From positions 1 through 64,000 of the forward strand of contig CAYPWY010000009.1 of NCBI GenBank assembly GCA_964414835.1: 64,000 nucleotides of DNA, in the 5' to 3' direction. The translations under genes were made by a program, and so were the position numbers. Below, in pieces: positions 24,977 to 34,089 of this stretch (position 1 is its first letter; each line of letters starts with the position of its first letter). The stretch comes from Eshraghiella sp964414835. Lineage in GTDB: Bacteria > Bacillota > Clostridia > Lachnospirales > Lachnospiraceae. A model generated the notes under the pieces. It was not told the origin of the DNA and searched no databases. It saw nothing but the letters and a program-made list of their open reading frames with translations.

Positions 24977-25006
24977 AAGGGGAACCGCAAAGGTTCCCCT
25001 TTTACA
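24977..25006 (+). terminator. Intrinsic terminator after feoB
   Basis: AAGGGGAACC and GGTTCCCCTT form a 10-bp stem with a 5-base loop and a T-run. Confidence 0.92.
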
Positions 25007-25050
25007 TTTTTATAATCACAATAATTAAACAGTGGAAAGGAGACTAATAT

Positions 25051-25299
25051 ATGGAACAGTCGGAAAAAGACATAATTATCAAAAAACTTAAAGCCCATGG
25101 ATGCAGAATTACCAAGCAGAGAATGATTATATTGGATATAATTCTTGAAGGAGATTTTTCCTGCTGCAAGGAAATATATTATAAGGCTATTAAGCAGAAT
25201 GGCAAGATAGGAACAGCCACTGTTTATAGAATGATTAATACCCTTGAGGAGATAGGCGTAATAAGCAGGAAAAATATGTATAAAGTGGCAGTTTCGTAA
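25051..25299 (+). CDS. Short Fur-family DNA-binding protein (82 aa, no metal domain)
   Basis: Residues 3-75 match the winged helix of Fur/PerR: LKAHGCRITKQRMIILDIIL, then CCKEIYYKAIKQ, and the recognition helix IGTATVYRMINTLEEIGVI. The protein stops after about 82 residues, where normal Fur proteins continue for 50-70 residues with the dimerisation and metal-binding domain (HHHH/CxxC motifs). I see no remnant of that domain downstream, so this is a stable short form rather than a recent frameshift. It may compete with full-length Fur or act as a cofactor-independent repressor. It lies between feoB and an ABC exporter. Confidence 0.85.
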   Translation: MEQSEKDIIIKKLKAHGCRITKQRMIILDIILEGDFSCCKEIYYKAIKQNGKIGTATVYRMINTLEEIGVISRKNMYKVAVS

Positions 25300-25360
25300 A
25301 GTAAAAAAACTCCCTGTAATGAAGGGGCAACAGCATTAGAAAGTATAAAGAGGATGAGAG

Positions 25361-26059
25361 ATGTTTTTAGAGATTAGAGACTTAAAAAAAAGTTATGGAA
25401 ATGAATCCAATAAAATAGACGTTTTGAAAGGAATAAGTCTGGAGGTTGAAAAGGGAGAAATATGTGTTTTGCTTGGACCGTCCGGTTCGGGAAAATCAAC
25501 GCTCCTCAATATTATCGGTGGAATTGACAGCGCAGACGGAGGTTATGTGGCAATTGACGGTGAAAAAACTGCCCGAATGAGTGAAAAGACATTGACTGCA
25601 TACAGGAGAAAGCATCTTGGATATGTATTCCAGATGTATAACCTGATTCCGAACCTTAACGTAAAGGAAAATATTGAGGTTGGAGCATATCTTAGTGATA
25701 ATCCGCTTAATATTGACGATTTATTAAACACACTTGGGCTTTATGAACACAGACATAAGCTGCCTAACCAGCTTTCCGGAGGGCAGCAGCAAAGAACCTC
25801 AATCGGACGTGCCATTGTAAAAAATCCTGACATTCTGCTTTGTGATGAACCTACAGGTGCCCTTGATTACAGTACATCCAAAGAGATTCTTAAGCTTATT
25901 GAGGACGTTAACCACAAATACGGCAATACTGTTATAATGGTAACACATAATGATGCCATCAAAAATATGGCTGACCGTGTAATTAAGCTCAGGGACGGGG
26001 CAATCCGTAAAGAGTACCGCAACGAAACCAAAATTTCAGCAAGCGAGCTTGACTGGTAA
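25361..26059 (+). CDS. ABC transporter ATP-binding protein (MacB/LolD type)
   Basis: The 232-residue ATPase has Walker A GPSGSGKST at about 38-46, the Q-loop FQMYNLIPNL, signature LSGGQQQR, Walker B ILLCDEPTGALD and the H-loop MVTHN. It belongs to the MacB/LolD/FtsE group that works with FtsX-type permeases, and the next gene (12 bp downstream) is one. Together they form an exporter or mechanotransmission complex for peptides or lipoproteins; the substrate is unknown. Confidence 0.95.
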   Translation: MFLEIRDLKKSYGNESNKIDVLKGISLEVEKGEICVLLGPSGSGKSTLLNIIGGIDSADGGYVAIDGEKTARMSEKTLTAYRRKHLGYVFQMYNLIPNLNVKENIEVGAYLSDNPLNIDDLLNTLGLYEHRHKLPNQLSGGQQQRTSIGRAIVKNPDILLCDEPTGALDYSTSKEILKLIEDVNHKYGNTVIMVTHNDAIKNMADRVIKLRDGAIRKEYRNETKISASELDW

Positions 26060-26071
26060 AGGCGGTGCGAT

Positions 26072-28321
26072 ATGAAAAGTCCATTAAATAAAAGAATACC
26101 AAGGGAAATATTTGGAGAGTTTGCCAAGTATATAGCTATTTTTCTCTTTATGACACTCACAATCGGATTTATTTCAGGCTTTCTTGTTGCCGGTTCAAGT
26201 ATGAAAACTGCCTATGATGAAAGCTTTGAGAAATATAATATAGAAGACGGCCATTTTATTCTTAATGATAAAGCTGATGATGAGCTTTTAAAAGAGATTG
26301 AGAAAGATAATGTGAAGCTTTATGAGCTTTTTTATAATGAACAGCCTGCGGATGCGGACAATGATGGCGAAAATGACAGCACAATAAGGCTCTTCAAAAA
26401 CAGAACCGAGATTAACAAGGTCTGCGTCATGGAAGGTGAGCTGCCGCAGGAAAACAGTGAAATCGCCATTGACAGAATGTACGCTGAAAATAATAATCTT
26501 GATGTGGGTGATATAATCAATGTAAACGGCATAGAGCTTAAAATCAGCGGATTTGTGGCGCTATCTGACTACAGTGCCCTTTTTTCCGATAACAGCGATA
26601 TGATGTTTGATTCGGTAAAGTTCTGCGTGGCGATTGTAAATGATTATGTATTTGACGCATATGGCGAAAACCACCTTTATTATTGTTATGCGTGGAAATA
26701 TGACAATGCCCCTGACGGAGAAAAACAAGAAAAAGAGATGTCGGATGATTTTATGAAATCACTGGATCAGAAGGCTGCTTTGAGCAGTTATATCCCCAGA
26801 TATCAAAATCAGGCAATAAATTTTACCGGAGACGATATAGACGGTGACAGCTCATTGATGATAGTGCTTTTGTATGTGCTGATAGTTATTATGGCATTCG
26901 TTTTTTCTGTGTCCATTAACCATACAATTAATAAAGAAGCCAATGTAATCGGAACGTTAAGGGCGTCAGGATACACAAGGCGTGAGATGCTGGAACATTA
27001 TCTGGCAGCGCCTATGATAGTAACACTGCTGGCGGCGGTTATAGGAAATGTTTTGGGTTACACAATATTCAAAGAGGTGGCGGCAGGTATGTATTATGGA
27101 AGCTACAGCCTTCCTACATATGTGACTATATGGAACGCCAAGGCGTTTTTGCTGACTACTGTGGTTCCTATGATAATTATGCTTATCATTAACGTGATTT
27201 CCCTTAGGAAAAAGCTTGCCTTATCGCCGCTCAGGTTCATAAGGTGTGATATAAGCAGGCATAAGAACAGTAAAGCGGTCCGCCTTCCGAAATTCAAGTT
27301 TTTCAGCAGGTTCAGAATAAGAATAATTATGCAGAACATACCTAATTACGCCGTTTTGTTTATAGGAATGATTTTTGCCGGAATAATTCTTCTTTTCGGA
27401 ATGATGATGACACCGCTTTTAAAACATCATCAGGATAGTATAGTCAGCAACATGATAGCGCAGTATCAGTATGTTTTGAAAGCTCCTGTTGCGGCTTCCG
27501 GCCAAGGTGCTGAAAAGTACAGTGCAGCTTCTTACAGATATGCGACTGAAGAAGTGACGGTTTACGGAATCATACCTGACAGCGCATATGTAAAAGAGGA
27601 ATTACCTGAAGACGGGGTTATCATATCTGATAGTATGGCTGATAAATACAGACTGGAACAGGGCGATGAGATAACCATCAAGGAAGAATACGCTGATGAT
27701 GAGTATACGCTTACGGTAAGAGGAATAATGACATATCCTGCGGCTATGGCTGTGTTTATGGATTATGAGAACTTCAATAATCTTTTTGGTAAGGATGAGG
27801 GATATTTTACCGGTTATTTTTCCGATGAAGAGCTTACGGATATAGATGATAATTATATAGCTGCCTGTGTTACTGAGGAAGATTTGACTAAGGTTTCCCG
27901 CCAGCTTGACGTATCCATGGGAAAAATGTTTTATATGGTATATCTGTTTGCACTTTTGATGGCAGCATTGCTGATATATCTTTTGACCAAGCTGGTTCTT
28001 GAAAAAAATGCCAATTCAATATCAATGGTCAAGATTCTGGGATACGAGAACAGAGAAATTGCAAGACTGTACCTGATAGCAACAACATGGGTAGTAATTA
28101 TAGCAACTGCGTTAAGTATGTTGGTGGCAACTCTTGTAATAAAACTTCTGTATTTTGAAATGCTGAAGTCCATGAGCGGATGGATGATATTGTGGATTGA
28201 CCCTAATCTGTATTGGAAGATGTTCCTTATGATTATTGGAATTTATATTGTTGTTGCAGCCCTGCAGTTTATAAAAATCAAGAAAATACCAATGGATCAG
28301 GCGCTTAAAAACGTGGAGTAA
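26072..28321 (+). CDS. FtsX-like ABC transporter permease
   Basis: The 749-residue permease starts MKSPLNKRIPREIFGEFAKYIAIFL, a typical N-terminal helix. An extracytoplasmic MacB-type domain follows (about 45-255). Two FtsX membrane modules are visible: one at about 268-380 with ANVIGTLRASGYTRREMLEHYL, one at about 620-745 with NSISMVKILGYENREIARLY. It pairs with the upstream ATPase. This large two-module arrangement is common in Clostridia. A perfect terminator hairpin follows. Confidence 0.93.
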   Translation: MKSPLNKRIPREIFGEFAKYIAIFLFMTLTIGFISGFLVAGSSMKTAYDESFEKYNIEDGHFILNDKADDELLKEIEKDNVKLYELFYNEQPADADNDGENDSTIRLFKNRTEINKVCVMEGELPQENSEIAIDRMYAENNNLDVGDIINVNGIELKISGFVALSDYSALFSDNSDMMFDSVKFCVAIVNDYVFDAYGENHLYYCYAWKYDNAPDGEKQEKEMSDDFMKSLDQKAALSSYIPRYQNQAINFTGDDIDGDSSLMIVLLYVLIVIMAFVFSVSINHTINKEANVIGTLRASGYTRREMLEHYLAAPMIVTLLAAVIGNVLGYTIFKEVAAGMYYGSYSLPTYVTIWNAKAFLLTTVVPMIIMLIINVISLRKKLALSPLRFIRCDISRHKNSKAVRLPKFKFFSRFRIRIIMQNIPNYAVLFIGMIFAGIILLFGMMMTPLLKHHQDSIVSNMIAQYQYVLKAPVAASGQGAEKYSAASYRYATEEVTVYGIIPDSAYVKEELPEDGVIISDSMADKYRLEQGDEITIKEEYADDEYTLTVRGIMTYPAAMAVFMDYENFNNLFGKDEGYFTGYFSDEELTDIDDNYIAACVTEEDLTKVSRQLDVSMGKMFYMVYLFALLMAALLIYLLTKLVLEKNANSISMVKILGYENREIARLYLIATTWVVIIATALSMLVATLVIKLLYFEMLKSMSGWMILWIDPNLYWKMFLMIIGIYIVVAALQFIKIKKIPMDQALKNVE

Positions 28322-28367
28322 TATTATGGCACATCAGCAAGAAGGTGGGCTGAGCGTGATGGTAATC

Positions 28368-28404
28368 AATGCGTTATTGAGAATATTTCTCAATAACGCA
28401 TTTG
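28368..28404 (+). terminator. Terminator after the ABC exporter
   Basis: AATGCGTTATTGAGAA and TTCTCAATAACGCATT form a perfect 16-bp stem with a 3-base loop; the T-tract is short (TTTGTTG). Confidence 0.75.
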
Positions 28405-28467
28405 TTGTACACAGAAAACTTTTACAGGCTTTATAATATAAATTACATTACATAAGGAGGTATTATT

Positions 28468-28755
28468 ATGGTTAAGTTGGATATGAAAAAAATAGCAATC
28501 TTTGCAGGAGGCGTGCTTTTCGGAACGGCAGGAATCAAGCTTTTATCGGGGAAAACGGCGAAAAAGGCGTACACACATTGTACTGCGGCAGCGCTCCGCG
28601 CCAAAAAATCAGTTATGAAAACTGCAACTGCAATTAAAGAAAACGCAGAGGACATTTATGCGGAGGCAAAACAGATTAATGAAGACTTGGAAGCGGAAGA
28701 TAATGTCATAGATGATGAGACGGAAACCGCGGATACAGCTCAGGCAGAGGCATAA
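28468..28755 (+). CDS. DUF6110-type small membrane-associated protein
   Basis: The 95-residue protein has a hydrophobic glycine-rich segment (IAIFAGGVLFGTAGIKLL, 9-26), a conserved-looking YTHCTAAALRAK, and an acidic C-terminal half. It precedes the metal ATPase gene by 6 bp and resembles the small DUF6110 proteins that accompany such ATPases in Clostridia. A role as an ATPase accessory is inferred from the pairing. Confidence 0.75.
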   Translation: MVKLDMKKIAIFAGGVLFGTAGIKLLSGKTAKKAYTHCTAAALRAKKSVMKTATAIKENAEDIYAEAKQINEDLEAEDNVIDDETETADTAQAEA

Positions 28756-28761
28756 CAGACA

Positions 28762-30840
28762 ATGAAATTTATTATCAGACATGATATAAGAGGAAGACTC
28801 AGGGTGCATTTTGTACAGCAGAGCATGACGTACCGGCAGGCAGATACACTTGTATATTACCTTGAGGGAATTAAGGGCGTCACAAGCGCCAAGGTATATG
28901 AGCGCACTGCTGATGCTGTAATCTGTTACAGCACTGACAGAGCAGATATTATAAAAGCGCTTAAAAGCTTCAGCTATGGCAGAGTTGATGTACCTGAAAA
29001 TTACCTTCAAAATTCCGGCAGGGAGCTTAACGCATATTATCAGGAACAGCTTATATGCCGGATTATCAGACGGATGGCATCGAAGCTTTTTTTGCCTGTA
29101 TCAATAAGAAATGTAATTACGGCTGTTAAAGCGGTAAAATACATATGGCGCGGAATCAAGACCCTCAGCAAGGGCAGGATAGAGGTGCCGGTATTGGATG
29201 CCACGGCAATAGGCGTGTCGGTCTTCCGAAAAGATTTTACCACCGCAGGCTCTGTTATGTTCCTGCTTGGAATAGGAGAGCTTCTTGAGGAGTGGACCCA
29301 CAAGAAATCTGTTGATGATTTGGCGCGCAGTATGTCGCTTAATATTGATAAGGTCTGGGTAATAAAGGAAGGAGTTCAGGTGCAGATACCTGCCTCAAAG
29401 GTTTGCTGTGGTGATTCCATTGTGGTAAATATGGGCAGTGTCATTCCTTTTGACGGAGTTGTTACCGACGGCGAGGGAATGGTCAATCAGGCAACGCTTA
29501 CAGGCGAATCCAATCCGGTCAGAAAAACAGTCGACGGGTATGTATATGCCGGTACGGTTCTGGAGGAAGGCCAGCTTATAGTATGTGCCAAATCTGTTGA
29601 CGGCAACAACAAATACCAGCAGATTACGGCTATGATTGAGAAATCCGAAAAGCTGAAATCAGCCCTTGAAAGCAAAGCAGAGCATCTTGCAGACAGGCTT
29701 GTGCCGTATACCCTTGCCGGAACGGCATTGGTGTATCTTTTCACAAGAAATATAACAAAAACGCTTTCAGTGCTGATGGTTGATTTCTCCTGTGCATTGA
29801 AGCTTTCAATGCCTGTATCCGTTCTTTCTGCCATAAGGGAGGCAAGCGGTTATAATGTGACCGTCAAAGGCGGAAAGTTCCTTGAAGCCATGGCGGAAGC
29901 GGACACCATTGTTTTTGACAAGACAGGAACGCTGACCAAAGCTGCGCCTACGGTTGTCGACGTGGTATCCTTTGACGGAAGGGATTCCGACGAGCTGCTT
30001 TGCATAGCGGCATGTATGGAGGAACATTTTCCTCATTCAATAGCAAAAGCGGTTGTGGATGCTGCCATAGCAAAAGGACTTGTGCATGATGAGATGCATT
30101 CCAAGGTGGAATATATTGTGGCACATGGAATATCCACAACTATTGACGGCAAAAAGGCGGTTATCGGAAGCCATCATTTTGTTTTTGAGGATGAGAAATG
30201 TGTCATACCAGACGGAATGGAGGACAAGTTTAATTCTCTGCCTGAGGAGTGTTCACATCTCTATCTTGCCATAGAAAATAAACTGGCTGCCGTAATATGC
30301 ATAGATGACCCTATGCGGGATGAGGCGGCATTTGTTGTCAGGCAGCTTAAAGAGGCAGGCATAGATAAAATAGTTATGATGACAGGAGACAGTGAGCGCA
30401 CAGCCAGGGCTATTGCCGCAAAGGTGGGAGTTGACGAGTATTACTCGGAGGTGCTGCCTGAGGATAAGGCTCATTTTATCGAAAAAGAAAAGGCGGCTGG
30501 ACGCAAGGTTGTAATGATTGGCGACGGCATTAACGACACTCCGGCACTGTCAACGGCTGATATAGGAATCGCAATTAATGACGGAGCCCAGATAGCAAGG
30601 GAAATTGCAGACGTCACAATCGGCTCAGACAATTTAAGCGGAATCGTGGTTTTCAAACAGTTAAGTACAGGTCTTATGAAACGTATCAACCGCAATTACA
30701 GAACAATTGTGGGATTTAACTCAGGACTTATACTGCTTGGAGTGTTGGGAATTATAGCACCGACAACCTCAGCGCTTCTGCACAACACCTCCACACTTGT
30801 CATAGGGCTGAATAGTATGAAGGACATCCTTGTAAAATAG
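28762..30840 (+). CDS. P1B-type heavy-metal-translocating ATPase with SCALKLS membrane motif
   Basis: The 692-residue ATPase has TGES (247-250), the phosphorylation motif DKTGTLT (D386), and GDGINDTPAL (from 587). The N-terminal HMA-like domain lacks the CxxC metal site. The ion-binding helix reads DFSCALKLSMP with Cys344, rather than the CPC, CPH or SPC of classic Cu, Co or Zn pumps. It is closer to the SCA(L/R)-type motif of mycobacterial CtpC-like manganese/iron-group pumps. The iron-rich neighbourhood makes Fe or Mn efflux the best guess. DUF6110 gene immediately upstream. Confidence 0.92.
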   Translation: MKFIIRHDIRGRLRVHFVQQSMTYRQADTLVYYLEGIKGVTSAKVYERTADAVICYSTDRADIIKALKSFSYGRVDVPENYLQNSGRELNAYYQEQLICRIIRRMASKLFLPVSIRNVITAVKAVKYIWRGIKTLSKGRIEVPVLDATAIGVSVFRKDFTTAGSVMFLLGIGELLEEWTHKKSVDDLARSMSLNIDKVWVIKEGVQVQIPASKVCCGDSIVVNMGSVIPFDGVVTDGEGMVNQATLTGESNPVRKTVDGYVYAGTVLEEGQLIVCAKSVDGNNKYQQITAMIEKSEKLKSALESKAEHLADRLVPYTLAGTALVYLFTRNITKTLSVLMVDFSCALKLSMPVSVLSAIREASGYNVTVKGGKFLEAMAEADTIVFDKTGTLTKAAPTVVDVVSFDGRDSDELLCIAACMEEHFPHSIAKAVVDAAIAKGLVHDEMHSKVEYIVAHGISTTIDGKKAVIGSHHFVFEDEKCVIPDGMEDKFNSLPEECSHLYLAIENKLAAVICIDDPMRDEAAFVVRQLKEAGIDKIVMMTGDSERTARAIAAKVGVDEYYSEVLPEDKAHFIEKEKAAGRKVVMIGDGINDTPALSTADIGIAINDGAQIAREIADVTIGSDNLSGIVVFKQLSTGLMKRINRNYRTIVGFNSGLILLGVLGIIAPTTSALLHNTSTLVIGLNSMKDILVK

Positions 30841-30885
30841 TGCGGGATTTTATGACGGAATAATAACCTTATATCGGGACAAATT

Positions 30886-30913
30886 AAAAAGACAGGTTCT
30901 CCTGTCTTTTTTG
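30886..30913 (+). terminator. Intrinsic terminator after the metal ATPase
   Basis: AAAAAGACAGG, loop TTCT, CCTGTCTTTTTT: strong hairpin with T-run. Confidence 0.92.
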
Positions 30914-30996
30914 TTTATATGGATATACATTATAATTGAGGCAGGGAAAATAAAATGGAAGAACAGCTTAATGATAAAATAATATTAAAAATACTC

Positions 30997-31049
30997 TTGA
31001 CATTTTGATTGTAATTAGTTATATTTAACTTGAGTTAGAGATAGCTAAC
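30997..31049 (+). promoter_or_regulatory. DUF3793-flavodoxin promoter with iron box
   Basis: TTGACA (30997-31002), 17-bp spacer, TATATT (31020-31025), then GTTAGAGATAGCTAAC at 31034-31049 just downstream of the expected start site. The arrangement fits iron-dependent repression. Confidence 0.83.
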
Positions 31050-31066
31050 TTAAATCAGGAGGCATT

Positions 31067-31684
31067 ATGAACAGAGAAGTCTTAAAGACGGTTTGCGGTA
31101 TGAATATGAAAGATGTGAATACCCAAATGGCACTTCAATGTGCACCTCTCATTACAGGTATTAAGATATCCAATCTTTTTATAATTGAGAATGATACGTT
31201 TTATGATGCAGTAAGGATATTGGAGAGATTAAAGCTGTCCTATTTTATCCTGTTGCGGACAGCTGATAAGACAACTTTTCTGCTGTATGATGAGACGGGA
31301 TTGAAGGATTACCTGTCGGAGGACAGTGTAAAAAGACTTCTGAAAAAAATGGGATATGGCTGTTTTGATTTGATGGATACTCTCCGTTCCTTCAGAATAA
31401 GATACAGACAGTACGCTTCAGAGAATAAAGGTTTTCCTCATGAACTTGGATTGTTTCTTGGCTATCCGGCGGAAGATGTCATTGGGTTTATTGATAACTG
31501 CGGTGCAAATTCCCTGTATACCGGATATTGGAAGGTATATGCCAACCTTCCTGCTAAGCTGAAGCTGTTCCGTATGTATGAGATTGCCAAGGAATCCCTC
31601 ATAATGCTGGTGTCGCAAGGATTGAGCATGGCGGATATTATGGAAGGCTGTACAAATAATGATATTTGTGCGGCGGCTGTATAG
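31067..31684 (+). CDS. DUF3793 family protein
   Basis: The 205-residue protein starts MNREVLKTVCGMNMKDVNTQMALQCAPLITGIKISNLF, a well-known DUF3793 opening. It contains a PHELGLFLGYP-type segment (HELGLFLGYPAEDVIGFIDN at about 126-145), also conserved in the family. DUF3793 genes are repeatedly found beside flavodoxin and iron-uptake genes in Clostridia, and here too it is followed by a flavodoxin and preceded by an iron box. The biochemical activity is unknown; the context suggests a low-iron response. Confidence 0.9.
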   Translation: MNREVLKTVCGMNMKDVNTQMALQCAPLITGIKISNLFIIENDTFYDAVRILERLKLSYFILLRTADKTTFLLYDETGLKDYLSEDSVKRLLKKMGYGCFDLMDTLRSFRIRYRQYASENKGFPHELGLFLGYPAEDVIGFIDNCGANSLYTGYWKVYANLPAKLKLFRMYEIAKESLIMLVSQGLSMADIMEGCTNNDICAAAV

Positions 31685-31719
31685 CGCTTTGCATAACAAG
31701 CAAATTTAGGAGGATTTTT

Positions 31720-32154
31720 ATGAGCAAAATTCAGGTAGTATTTTGGTCCCAGTCAGGCAATACAGAAGCTATGGCTAATGCAGTTGCAGATGGAATCACT
31801 AAAGCCGGTAAGGAAGCAGAGGTTGTGTTTGTAGCTGATGCCTCCATTGATGAGCTTAAGAGCGCAAAAGCCTTCGCTCTGGGATGCCCTGCTATGGGTG
31901 CAGAGGTACTTGAAGAGAATGAGATGGAACCTTTCGTAAGCGATTTGGAGGGCTCTGTTTCCGGAAAAACAATAGGTCTTTTCGGCTCATATGGCTGGGG
32001 AGACGGTCAGTGGATGCGTGACTGGACGGATAGGCTGACATCAGCCGGAGCTACAGTAGTTGACGGCGAAGGCGTAATATGCCTGGGAGCACCTGATGCT
32101 GATGCCACAGCACAGTGTGAAGCCCTTGGAGCAAAGCTTGCTTCATTAATTTAG
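31720..32154 (+). CDS. fld: Flavodoxin
   Basis: The 144-residue protein has the FMN phosphate loop SQSGNTEAMA at about 9-18, plus FGSYGWGDG and CLGAPDADA loops, the usual short-chain flavodoxin pattern. Flavodoxins replace ferredoxin as electron carrier under iron limitation. This fits the shared iron-box promoter with the DUF3793 gene 35 bp upstream. AGGAGG site; start at 31720, where the longer frame has no such site. Confidence 0.95.
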   Translation: MSKIQVVFWSQSGNTEAMANAVADGITKAGKEAEVVFVADASIDELKSAKAFALGCPAMGAEVLEENEMEPFVSDLEGSVSGKTIGLFGSYGWGDGQWMRDWTDRLTSAGATVVDGEGVICLGAPDADATAQCEALGAKLASLI

Positions 32155-32193
32155 TTTTCATTTTAATTGCCCAAATATAAAATCACTTAGCGG

Positions 32194-32460
32194 ACTCTTT
32201 GTCATGCCGGTATACATATTAAGTATATCTGCCAACACTGATAGAACCGGGAAAGCTGCCTGCAAAGCAGGGAAGAATACTCAGTAATCTATCTTAAAAC
32301 GGCGTGACGAAGAGTTTTTGCTATGCCCTTGAAATAGTGAAGCTGTAGGAGAGTTCCCCTTGCGGAACTCATTGTTATGAGGTAAAATATTATCTGTAAA
32401 ACAGGCAGTGATGTCTTTTGACAGACCGTAAAGCGCCGGAGAAACAGTTTAATTATAAGG
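32194..32460 (+). ncRNA. Probable structured RNA or leader before the FGGY kinase, class unknown
   Basis: The 313-bp space after flavodoxin holds no gene but strong secondary structure. ACTCTTTGTCATGCCG (32194-32209) pairs with CGGCGTGACGAAGAGT (32300-32315) over 16 bp with two G-U pairs. Inside are CCTGC-AAA-GCAGG (32259-32271) and either GATAGA/TCTATC or ACTGA/TCAGT, which exclude each other. Further on, GAGTTCC and GGAACTC form another stem. I could not match it to a riboswitch class I know. It could be a stand-alone RNA or a 5' leader of the kinase gene. Confidence 0.5.
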
Positions 32461-32467
32461 AGGCTGT

Positions 32468-34060
32468 ATGAACACAGCAGAGTTAATCAAATCGGGAAAA
32501 GCAATACTTGGAGTGGAATTTGGTTCCACAAGAATCAAAGCGGTACTTATAGATGACAGGAATAATGTGATTGCCCAAGGCAGCCACCAATGGGAAAACA
32601 GACTGGAAAACGGCATATGGACTTACAGCCATGAAGATATAATAACCGGGCTTCAAAGCTGTTATGCATCCCTTCTTACAGATGTGAAGGATAAATATAA
32701 TACGGATATAACAAGACTTGCAGCAATGGGCTTCAGCGGTATGATGCATGGATATATTGCACTTGACGACAGGGACAGGCTTTTAGTGCCTTTCAGAACA
32801 TGGCGCAACACAAATACAGGTGAAGCATCAAGTGAACTGACCGGGTATTTCAATTTCCATATTCCCCAGAGATGGAGTATTGCACATCTTTATCAGGCTA
32901 TACTTAACAAAGAGGAGCATGTAGGCAAAATAAATTATCTTACTACATTGGCAGGATATATACATTACAGGCTCACCGGAAAAAAGGTAATGGGCGTTGG
33001 AGAAGCATCGGGGATGTTTCCCATAGATACGGACAAAACAGATTATAATGCTTCAATGCTTGACAGATTTGATGAATTGATTGCAGACAGGAATTACAGC
33101 TGGAAGCTTAAGGACATTCTTCCTAAAGTGCTTATGGCAGGACAGGAAGCAGGAACGCTTACTGAGGCAGGTGCAGCTTTGCTTGACGTATCAGGAAAGC
33201 TTCAGGCAGGAATACCGCTTTGCCCTCCTGAGGGTGACGCAGGTACCGGAATGACAGCCACCAACTCAGTGGACGTGCGTACCGGTAATGTTTCCGCCGG
33301 AACCTCGGTGTTTGCAATGGTTGTTCTGGAGAATGAATTAAAGGCAGTACATGAGGAGCTTGACATTGTGACAACGCCTGACGGGAATGCAGTGGCAATG
33401 GTTCACTGCAATAACTGTACCTCAGACCTTAATTCGTGGGTGGGGCTTTTCGGTGAGTTTGCCGAAAACATAGGTATCGTAATTGATACGGATAAGCTTT
33501 TTGAAATATTATATAACAAGGCACTTGAGGGAGACGCTGACTGCGGCGGGCTTATGGCATACAATTATTTTTCGGGAGAGCATATTACCGGATTTAACCA
33601 GGGAAGGCCATTGTTTGTCAGAACTCCGGACAGCAGCTTTAATCTTGCCAATTTTATGCGAACCCATCTTTTTACGTCTATCGGAGCACTTAAGGTGGGG
33701 CTTGATATTCTTTTTAAAGATGAACAGGTTAAATTGGACAGGATTACGGGACACGGAGGACTGTTCAAAACTCCCGTTGTGGGACAGCGCATTGTGGCGG
33801 CAGCTATGAATACGCCTGTTACGGTTATGGAAACGGCGGGCGAGGGCGGCGCATGGGGAATGGCACTTCTGGCTTCATATATGGTCAGCAGAAAAACAGA
33901 CGAGAAGCTTGGGGAATTTCTGATGAGGGTTGTTTTCTCAGATAAAAGCGGAATTACAATGGAGCCGGATGCAGCAGATGTAAAAGGCTTTGACAGCTTT
34001 ATAGAAAAGTACAAGTCGGCAATGCCCGTTGAGCGTGCAGCTGTGGAAGCGCTGCCATAG
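32468..34060 (+). CDS. FGGY-family carbohydrate kinase
   Basis: The 530-residue protein has the FGGY ATPase opening LGVEFGSTRIKAVLIDDR (14-31) and SGMMHGYIALD. The C-terminal domain carries the phrases GHGGLFKTPVVGQRIVAAAMN and AGEGGAWGMALLASY. The best guess is a xylulokinase- or ribulokinase-like sugar kinase. No sugar transporter or isomerase is adjacent, so the substrate is open. AAGGAGG site; a structured untranslated region precedes it. Confidence 0.88.
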   Translation: MNTAELIKSGKAILGVEFGSTRIKAVLIDDRNNVIAQGSHQWENRLENGIWTYSHEDIITGLQSCYASLLTDVKDKYNTDITRLAAMGFSGMMHGYIALDDRDRLLVPFRTWRNTNTGEASSELTGYFNFHIPQRWSIAHLYQAILNKEEHVGKINYLTTLAGYIHYRLTGKKVMGVGEASGMFPIDTDKTDYNASMLDRFDELIADRNYSWKLKDILPKVLMAGQEAGTLTEAGAALLDVSGKLQAGIPLCPPEGDAGTGMTATNSVDVRTGNVSAGTSVFAMVVLENELKAVHEELDIVTTPDGNAVAMVHCNNCTSDLNSWVGLFGEFAENIGIVIDTDKLFEILYNKALEGDADCGGLMAYNYFSGEHITGFNQGRPLFVRTPDSSFNLANFMRTHLFTSIGALKVGLDILFKDEQVKLDRITGHGGLFKTPVVGQRIVAAAMNTPVTVMETAGEGGAWGMALLASYMVSRKTDEKLGEFLMRVVFSDKSGITMEPDAADVKGFDSFIEKYKSAMPVERAAVEALP

Positions 34061-34089
34061 GCAGATGCAATCCGGCAAAGGTTTATACT

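Noticed and set aside
32155..32467. Known riboswitch (cobalamin, SAM, TPP, lysine, FMN) or 6S/SRP RNA before the kinase
   Set aside because: None of the invariant motifs of those classes is present; short resemblances such as CTTAAAAC are not enough.
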